Positions 59,490 to 63,790 of a stretch of DNA of 63,790 bases are shown here, one piece after another (position 1 is the stretch's first letter; every line of letters begins with the position of its first letter). The position numbers and the translations under genes were made by a program. The DNA comes from an uncultured bacterium (lineage in GTDB: Bacteria; Bacillota_I; Bacilli_A; RFN20; CAG-826): the NCBI GenBank assembly GCA_949292105.1, contig CASEYK010000023.1:1-63790 (forward strand), read 5' to 3'. The notes below the pieces were generated by a model that was not told the DNA's origin, ran no database searches, and worked only from the letters and a program-made list of their open reading frames with translations.

Positions 59490-61055
59490 ATGAAAAAAAC
59501 ACTATTATTTGGCGTTGCCGCTTTGTCATTAGCGATGGCGGCGTGTGGTAACAACTCTTCGAGCGAACCAGTTGAACTAACTCAAACAGATGTTGCCAAT
59601 CTTTTGAATGGATTAGCCAGTCAATTCGTTAACGGCTATACATCACTTTCAAGAAATTACATGGATAGTTACTTGGATGGCACGATTTTTACCAACAGGC
59701 TTGAAAAAACAACATTTAGAATTCACGAAAATGGTTTTGATGCCGACGCGTCCATTTGTGAGCCGACTACCGTTCCAACATCGCTTGAATACGAATCATC
59801 AGTTGAAGGCCGCTATGCCGCTTATATTCTCGACGATGACTATTATATTCGTGGATTTTTAAGTAATGGATCTGATCACAGCGCAGATTATTACGAATAT
59901 AATGAAAACAATCTCTATACCGATTTGCCATCGCTTGCTCTTTCTAGTTTTACTGGTATGCTAAGCGATACAACGCGAGCGTTTTCTGCCCCTGAAGAAT
60001 TATGGCCTTCTTCATACAATTTTACGGTGAATGAATTTGTTTCGGAGATTAGTGAAGATAACAATATCATTTGTAGCATTTCTGCATTTGCTCCCGAAGA
60101 TGATTACTATGCCTACGAAGAGGGTAAGGCAACCATTACCATTTCTGGGGATGGAAAGACAATACTAGGCATGGACTTTACTGTTATTGTTTATGATTTT
60201 GGATTTAGTACAGATCCAGAGTTGCATGCTGCAACATACAATTATTATTCAGTGACTGACATTGAATATGGCAATCTTTTAACATCGGCTGTTGAACCTT
60301 TTGATGTTAATGATTTTAGTGCTGATGGAATTGTTAATGCTCCTCACCAAATTGTTGAGAATATTCCTTCTGGACAAATTGAGGCTGATGTCGTCCAAGA
60401 AATTATGGCTAATTACAAGGCATATAATGAAGGCATTGTATCTTCTTCAACCACTGGATATGCTTTAGAAAATTATGATAGTTCTTGGAATGATGTTGGG
60501 CCTGCTGTGATTACGCAAGAAGCAACTCGATATTTAGATAACATCATGATTGTAGAGACTAGTTATGATTATGATGATGAAACCATTGCTGATTCACTAA
60601 TTTATTCTCAACATGTCGCTGGTGAAGACGGCATTGAAATAATGGAGAAAAATGGAACAGAACTAACTGGCATACTCAACAATAAGGAATACATTGCTTC
60701 TTTGAATGATTATTTAAATCCTTCTCCGCTATATCGAGATATGACACTTCCATCCGCTTTATCTTTTATCGGCAGCAATGGCTTTGGGTCATTTGAAGAT
60801 TCTTATTCAACGACTGATGTTGCACTCGTTTCAGCAGTTAAAGAAGGTACAAATATCACTATTAAAATGACATACGATGTCACATCGGTTTTTTACACTC
60901 TTGATTATGATTTAGAAATTGTCATCGTCGATGATTTTATGACAACAATCAATATGGATTCCGACGATGGAACTTATAGTCATTACAGCATGGTTAAAGG
61001 AAATTTGACCCAATTCGACGGTGAGTTAATTCCGTTTGAACCGACGCTTTATTAA
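59490..61055 (+). CDS. Putative lipoprotein, unknown
   Basis: A 521-residue secreted protein with lipobox AMAAC (Cys19) and a Ser/Asn-rich linker. The body is acidic, rich in Tyr/Asp/Asn, with two halves that look alike in composition (about 40-270 and 290-515). No motif is recognised. A strong AAAGGAGGG SD precedes ATG 59490; the frame to 59457 contains the SD. It stands between pot operon and tRNAs with its own terminator. Confidence 0.8.
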   Translation: MKKTLLFGVAALSLAMAACGNNSSSEPVELTQTDVANLLNGLASQFVNGYTSLSRNYMDSYLDGTIFTNRLEKTTFRIHENGFDADASICEPTTVPTSLEYESSVEGRYAAYILDDDYYIRGFLSNGSDHSADYYEYNENNLYTDLPSLALSSFTGMLSDTTRAFSAPEELWPSSYNFTVNEFVSEISEDNNIICSISAFAPEDDYYAYEEGKATITISGDGKTILGMDFTVIVYDFGFSTDPELHAATYNYYSVTDIEYGNLLTSAVEPFDVNDFSADGIVNAPHQIVENIPSGQIEADVVQEIMANYKAYNEGIVSSSTTGYALENYDSSWNDVGPAVITQEATRYLDNIMIVETSYDYDDETIADSLIYSQHVAGEDGIEIMEKNGTELTGILNNKEYIASLNDYLNPSPLYRDMTLPSALSFIGSNGFGSFEDSYSTTDVALVSAVKEGTNITIKMTYDVTSVFYTLDYDLEIVIVDDFMTTINMDSDDGTYSHYSMVKGNLTQFDGELIPFEPTLY

Positions 61056-61072
61056 TTCAAAAACACGATATA

Positions 61073-61101
61073 AAAGCCAGAATTTGTCGTTCTGGCTTTT
61101 T
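61073..61101 (+). terminator. Terminator after the lipoprotein gene
   Basis: AAAGCCAGAA and TTCTGGCTTT form a perfect 10-bp stem around a seven-base loop, followed by T residues. Confidence 0.88.
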
Positions 61102-61137
61102 ATTTTTCTAATAAAAAATAGTTCGATATTATTTTCC

Positions 61138-61167
61138 TTGTCTATTTAAAAAAGATAGTGCTATAAT
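61138..61167 (+). promoter_or_regulatory. Promoter of the plus-strand tRNA cluster
   Basis: TTGTCT (61138-61143), 18 bp, TATAAT (61162-61167), 17 bp before tRNA-Cys. Confidence 0.65.
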
Positions 61168-61184
61168 TTAATGCGCTACGCGGT

Positions 61185-61259
61185 GGTTCCTTAGCCAAGT
61201 TGGTAAGGCAGTTGACTGCAACTCAACGACCATCGGTTCAAATCCGGTAGGAACCTCCA
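61185..61259 (+). tRNA. tRNA-Cys (anticodon GCA)
   Basis: 75 nt, acceptor GGTTCCT/AGGAACC, anticodon GCA in ACTGCAACT, encoded CCA. Confidence 0.95.
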
Positions 61260-61273
61260 TTTCTAGCAACGAT

Positions 61274-61350
61274 GCGCCTTTAGCTCAACTGGATAGAGTG
61301 TCAGACTACGAATCTGGAGGTTGCGAGTTCGATTCTTGCCAGGCGCGCCA
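61274..61350 (+). tRNA. tRNA-Arg (anticodon ACG)
   Basis: 77 nt, acceptor GCGCCTT/AGGCGC, anticodon ACG (inosine-modified by TadA in bacteria), encoded CCA. Confidence 0.95.
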
Positions 61351-61360
61351 AAAGTCATGT

Positions 61361-61438
61361 CGGGATGTAGCGTAGCTTGGCTATCGCGTCTGCTTTGGGA
61401 GCAGAAGGCCGCTGGTTCGAATCCAGTCATCCCGACCA
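61361..61438 (+). tRNA. tRNA-Pro (anticodon UGG)
   Basis: 78 nt, acceptor CGGGATG/CATCCCG, anticodon TGG in CTTTGGGAG, encoded CCA. The D-arm is one base longer than the common 77-nt form. Confidence 0.93.
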
Positions 61439-61459
61439 TTTATTAAAAAATGTGGAATT

Positions 61460-61535
61460 GGGGCTGTGGCTCAGCTGGGAGAGCGCCTGATTTGCATTCA
61501 GGAGGTCGAGGGTTCGATCCCCTTCAGCTCCACCA
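61460..61535 (+). tRNA. tRNA-Ala (anticodon UGC)
   Basis: 76 nt, acceptor GGGGCTG, anticodon TGC in ATTTGCATT, encoded CCA. Confidence 0.95.
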
Positions 61536-61547
61536 AGAGAAAAATAT

Positions 61548-61624
61548 GGCTGCGTAGCTCAGCTGGCTAGAGCAATCGGTTCATACCCGGTCGGTCGAGG
61601 GTTCGAATCCCCCCGCAGCTACCA
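61548..61624 (+). tRNA. tRNA with CAU anticodon, elongator Met type
   Basis: 77 nt, acceptor GGCTGCG/CGCAGCT, anticodon CAT in TTCATAC, encoded CCA. The GGCNNCGTAGCTCA start is typical of elongator Met. The first acceptor pair is a G-T wobble. Confidence 0.85.
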
Positions 61625-61638
61625 TTTTTTATTAAGGA

Positions 61639-61715
61639 GGACCGTTAGCTCAATAGGTTAGAGCTACCCGCTCATAACGGGTTGGTTCTGGGTTCAAGTC
61701 CTGGACGGTCCACCA
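61639..61715 (+). tRNA. tRNA with CAU anticodon, probably Ile (lysidine) type
   Basis: 77 nt, acceptor GGACCGT/ACGGTCC, anticodon CAT in CTCATAA, encoded CCA. The GGACC start and CTCATAACGG arm resemble tRNA-Ile2, whose C34 is modified to lysidine by TilS. Met cannot be excluded. Confidence 0.8.
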
Positions 61716-61760
61716 AACGCATATTTTATCGAAGAGATATGAACATATAAATGTCATGCT

Positions 61761-61848
61761 GGAAGGTTGGCCGAGTGGTCGATGGCACCTGTCTTGAAAA
61801 CAGGAGATGCGCAAGTATCCGTGGGTTCGAATCCCTCACCTTCCGCCA
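61761..61848 (+). tRNA. tRNA-Ser (anticodon UGA)
   Basis: 88 nt with long variable arm, acceptor GGAAGGT/ACCTTCC, anticodon TGA in CTTGAAA, discriminator G, encoded CCA. Confidence 0.95.
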
Positions 61849-61875
61849 TTTTTATTATCTAGACTTGTTTTGGGC

Positions 61876-61904
61876 TTGATTTTTCTAATTTGATATATGA
61901 CAAT
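61876..61904 (+). promoter_or_regulatory. Promoter TTGATT-17-GACAAT, 6 nt before ATG
   Basis: TTGATT (61876-61881), 17 bp, GACAAT (61899-61904), then 6 nt to ATG 61911. No SD. Confidence 0.5.
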
Positions 61905-61910
61905 TTACGT

Positions 61911-62945
61911 ATGGAAAAGTTAAAAATTAATATGTATGCAGGTGGTCTTAAAATTGAAGGCCAAGGTGTCGGAGCGAATTTTTTTGAACAAGTTGATCTA
62001 GTACAAAAAATTCCTTCTTTGGAAATAACTATTAACGGTAAGCATCCGAAACGTTATGACATCAATCATTTTCATACGGTCAATCCTCATTTTTACTTCA
62101 AATTTAGGAAGAAAAAAATTAACGTTTGTTACGTTCATTTTATTCCTGAAAAAGATGATGGTTCTTTAAAGATGCCGAAGTGGATGTTTGGGCCATATCG
62201 TTGGTACGTTTTAAAGTTTTATAAAAAGGCTGATGAAGTTATAGTCGTTAACCCTTACTTCATCAAAGATTTGATTAATATTGGTATTCCTAAAGATAAA
62301 ATTACTTACATTCCTAATTTCGTGAGCGATGAAAAATTTCATCCTTTAAGCGAAGATAAAATTATTAAAATCAAAGAAGAATTTAAGATTCCTCTCGATA
62401 AATTTATCGTCTTAGGAGTGGGTCAAACTCAAACCCGTAAAGGGATCTTAGATTTTTATGAAGTAGCGAAGGCAAATCCGCATCTACATTTCGTTTGGGC
62501 CGGTGGTTTTTCCTTTGGAAAAATTACAGCCGGTTACGAAGAAATTAAAAAGATCATGGATAATCCGCCTTCGAATTTACAATTCCTCGGCATCGTTCCA
62601 AGAGCGAGGATGAACGATATTTTTAATACTTCGGATATGTTATTTTTACCATCTTATCAAGAATTATTCCCGATGACGTTACTTGAATGCATCAACGTCG
62701 AAAAGCCTTTCTTAGTAAGAGATTTAGATTTATATAAAGATATCTTTCTATCTCCTTACCTTGTGGGTCATTCCAATGAAGAATTTTCGACCTTAATTAA
62801 TAAAATTAAAGACGATGAAAAATTTAAGGATTTAGTCAAATCTTATTCTCTAGCGATAAGAGATTTCTATAGCCGCGAACACGTCTCGAAATTATGGGAT
62901 GAATACTATCATCGCATCTACGATAAATATCCTCATAAACACTAG
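61911..62945 (+). CDS. Glycosyltransferase family 4 (possibly glycolipid synthesis)
   Basis: A 344-residue GT-B enzyme. YAGGLKIEGQGVGANFFEQV is the acceptor-side start, YIPNFVSDEKFHP, GVGQTQTRKGILDF and PSYQELFPMTLLECI are the donor-side motifs with the EX7E-like glutamates. Its look recalls the GT4 diacylglycerol glucosyltransferases of Acholeplasma-type bacteria, but this is a guess and sugar and acceptor are not certain. ATG 61911 is chosen because the promoter ends 6 nt upstream; seven in-frame codons before it overlap the -10. Confidence 0.82.
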   Translation: MEKLKINMYAGGLKIEGQGVGANFFEQVDLVQKIPSLEITINGKHPKRYDINHFHTVNPHFYFKFRKKKINVCYVHFIPEKDDGSLKMPKWMFGPYRWYVLKFYKKADEVIVVNPYFIKDLINIGIPKDKITYIPNFVSDEKFHPLSEDKIIKIKEEFKIPLDKFIVLGVGQTQTRKGILDFYEVAKANPHLHFVWAGGFSFGKITAGYEEIKKIMDNPPSNLQFLGIVPRARMNDIFNTSDMLFLPSYQELFPMTLLECINVEKPFLVRDLDLYKDIFLSPYLVGHSNEEFSTLINKIKDDEKFKDLVKSYSLAIRDFYSREHVSKLWDEYYHRIYDKYPHKH

Positions 62946-62994
62946 TGATATCTTTTAAAATTTAGTGCTAAAATAATTTTACGAGGTGAGAGAT

Positions 62995-63453
62995 ATGAAT
63001 AAATTTATGAAACTCGCTATAAGCGAGGCTAGAAAAGGCATAAGAAATGGTCATGGTGGACCATTTGGTGCGGTCGTGGTTAAAGATGGCGAAGTAATCG
63101 CTAAAGGACATAATCAAGTTTTAAAAAACGATGATCCGACGTGTCACGGCGAAATGATGGCTATTCGTAAAGCGTGTAAGAAACTTCATACTTTCGATTT
63201 ATCTGGTTGTGAAATTTATACGACTGGTGAACCTTGTCCGATGTGTTTAAGCGCTATTTTGTGGGCGAACATCGAAAAAATTTATTATGGTTGTAACATT
63301 ATCGATACGGAAGATATCGGTTTTAGAGACGCTAAATTTTATGAATTATCAGAGCCTAAAAATCGTGATAAACTCCTCGTCGAGTTGGACCGTAAGGCTT
63401 GTTTAAAACTTTATAACGAATATAAGCTTATCAAAGATAAGACTATCTATTAA
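62995..63453 (+). CDS. Nucleoside/guanine deaminase (CDA fold)
   Basis: A 152-residue zinc deaminase. CHGEMMAIRKA is the HxE motif and TTGEPCPMCLSAILWA the PCxxC motif. GIRNGHGGPFGAVVVKDGEV and the C-terminal region with HxxFDLSG-type spacing fit the guanine-deaminase group more than tRNA adenosine deaminase TadA. ATG 62995 has a GAGGTG SD 8 nt upstream; GTG 62986 lies within it and is rejected. The CDF gene follows after 2 bp. Confidence 0.88.
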   Translation: MNKFMKLAISEARKGIRNGHGGPFGAVVVKDGEVIAKGHNQVLKNDDPTCHGEMMAIRKACKKLHTFDLSGCEIYTTGEPCPMCLSAILWANIEKIYYGCNIIDTEDIGFRDAKFYELSEPKNRDKLLVELDRKACLKLYNEYKLIKDKTIY

Positions 63454-63455
63454 TT

Positions 63456-63790
63456 ATGATCAATCTTCTAAGAAGATTATTCATCAAAAATTATCGTGAC
63501 GTCAAATATGAAAAAGTCAGAGCTGCGCATGGAAAACTCGGGGCGTGGTTCGGTATTTTTAGTAACGCTATTTTGTTTTTAGCTAAATTTATTAGTGGTC
63601 TACTTTCTAAAAGTGTTTCCGTCGTTAGTGATTCGATTAATAACTTGAGCGATTTCGCTAATTCATCCATCACTTTAGTGGGCTTTAAAATTTCTTCTAA
63701 ACCTGCGGATAAAAAGCATCCTTTTGGCCACCAAAGAATGGAATATATAACTGGTTTAATCGTCTCAATTGTCATCATTGCTCTAGCTAT
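63456..63790 (+). CDS. Cation diffusion facilitator transporter, 5' part (runs off the window)
   Basis: An open frame of 111 codons to the window end without a stop. The translation contains GKLGAWFGIFSNAILFLAKF, SVSVVSDSINNLSDFANSSI and HPFGHQRMEYI, the TM1-TM2 region of CDF metal exporters with the conserved Asp/Asn metal site and HPFGHxRxE motif. It begins 2 bp after the deaminase stop with no strong SD, implying coupling. Likely substrate is Zn, Mn, Fe or Co, undecided. Confidence 0.88.
   Translation, partial: MINLLRRLFIKNYRDVKYEKVRAAHGKLGAWFGIFSNAILFLAKFISGLLSKSVSVVSDSINNLSDFANSSITLVGFKISSKPADKKHPFGHQRMEYITGLIVSIVIIALA

Noticed and set aside
1-63790. CRISPR arrays, prophage or integrase modules, rRNA genes
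   Set aside because: No regularly spaced repeats, cas, phage structural or integrase genes, and no rRNA sequence were seen.

Overview
The window is AT-rich bacterial chromosome with Shine-Dalgarno-type and leaderless-looking starts, sigma70-type promoters, a CIRCE element, a SAM-I riboswitch, long-form HPF, CvfD-like S1 protein, LicD/TagD-type surface chemistry and a PotABCD operon. Together these point to a low-GC Bacillota of class Bacilli, probably an uncultured host-associated lineage near Erysipelotrichia/Mollicutes (RF39-like). This placement is inference from gene content. TGA is a stop (pduL ends in TGA and no long gene has an in-frame TGA), so the code is 11 and not the mycoplasma code.

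Layout. 1-1.4 kb: an ISLre2/UPF0236 insertion sequence whose left end lies at the window edge. 1.5-4.7 kb: TetR regulator divergent from a MacB/FtsX-type ABC exporter. 5.3-23.7 kb: a large surface-polysaccharide locus. It holds a fused PP-loop/cytidylyltransferase, Wzx-like flippase, LicD transferase, Wzy-like polymerase, three glycosyltransferases, an FnlA-FnlC-FnlB set for UDP-N-acetyl-L-fucosamine-type sugars (FnlA carries an N-terminal XRE helix-turn-helix), a membrane CapD/PglF dehydratase, a priming sugar transferase and a UDP-glucose dehydrogenase. 23.7-25.8 kb: LicA-like kinase, EFR1 ferredoxin and TSCPD protein. 25.9-26.3 kb: five tRNAs on the minus strand. 26.4-29.7 kb: pgi, CvfD, ispD and a HAD phosphatase.

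29.8-35.9 kb: LemA-like protein, PepF peptidase, two small four-helix membrane proteins and a hydantoinase/carbamoylase pair. 36.2 kb: lone tRNA-Leu(GAG). 36.3-41.8 kb: GT-C glycosyltransferase, FAD oxidoreductase, GtrA and MgtE. 41.9-48.1 kb: pduL, riboswitch-controlled metK, hpf, a HAD operon, an XRE regulator and CIRCE-controlled hsp20. 48.2-54.1 kb: membrane protein, mscL, MBL-fold hydrolase, adenosine deaminase, lactate dehydrogenase and a two-domain thioredoxin-like lipoprotein. 54.4-61.1 kb: potABCD with unusual extensions, then a lipoprotein. 61.2-61.8 kb: seven tRNAs on the plus strand. 61.9 kb to the end: GT4 glycosyltransferase, guanine/nucleoside deaminase and a truncated CDF transporter.

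How it works together. The 5.3-23.7 kb locus encodes a Wzx/Wzy-like pathway: priming transferase, nucleotide-sugar synthesis, glycosyl transfer, LicD-type phospho-substituent, flipping and polymerisation. The 36-40 kb GT-C/FAD/GtrA set looks like a second, lipid-linked surface glycosylation route. Metabolism shows fermentation to lactate, acyl-phosphate chemistry (PduL), pyrimidine/hydantoin and purine salvage, and polyamine uptake. The most striking non-gene signal is the repeated placement of a -10 box 6-10 nt before the ATG of transcription-unit heads that lack an SD, which suggests leaderless mRNAs.
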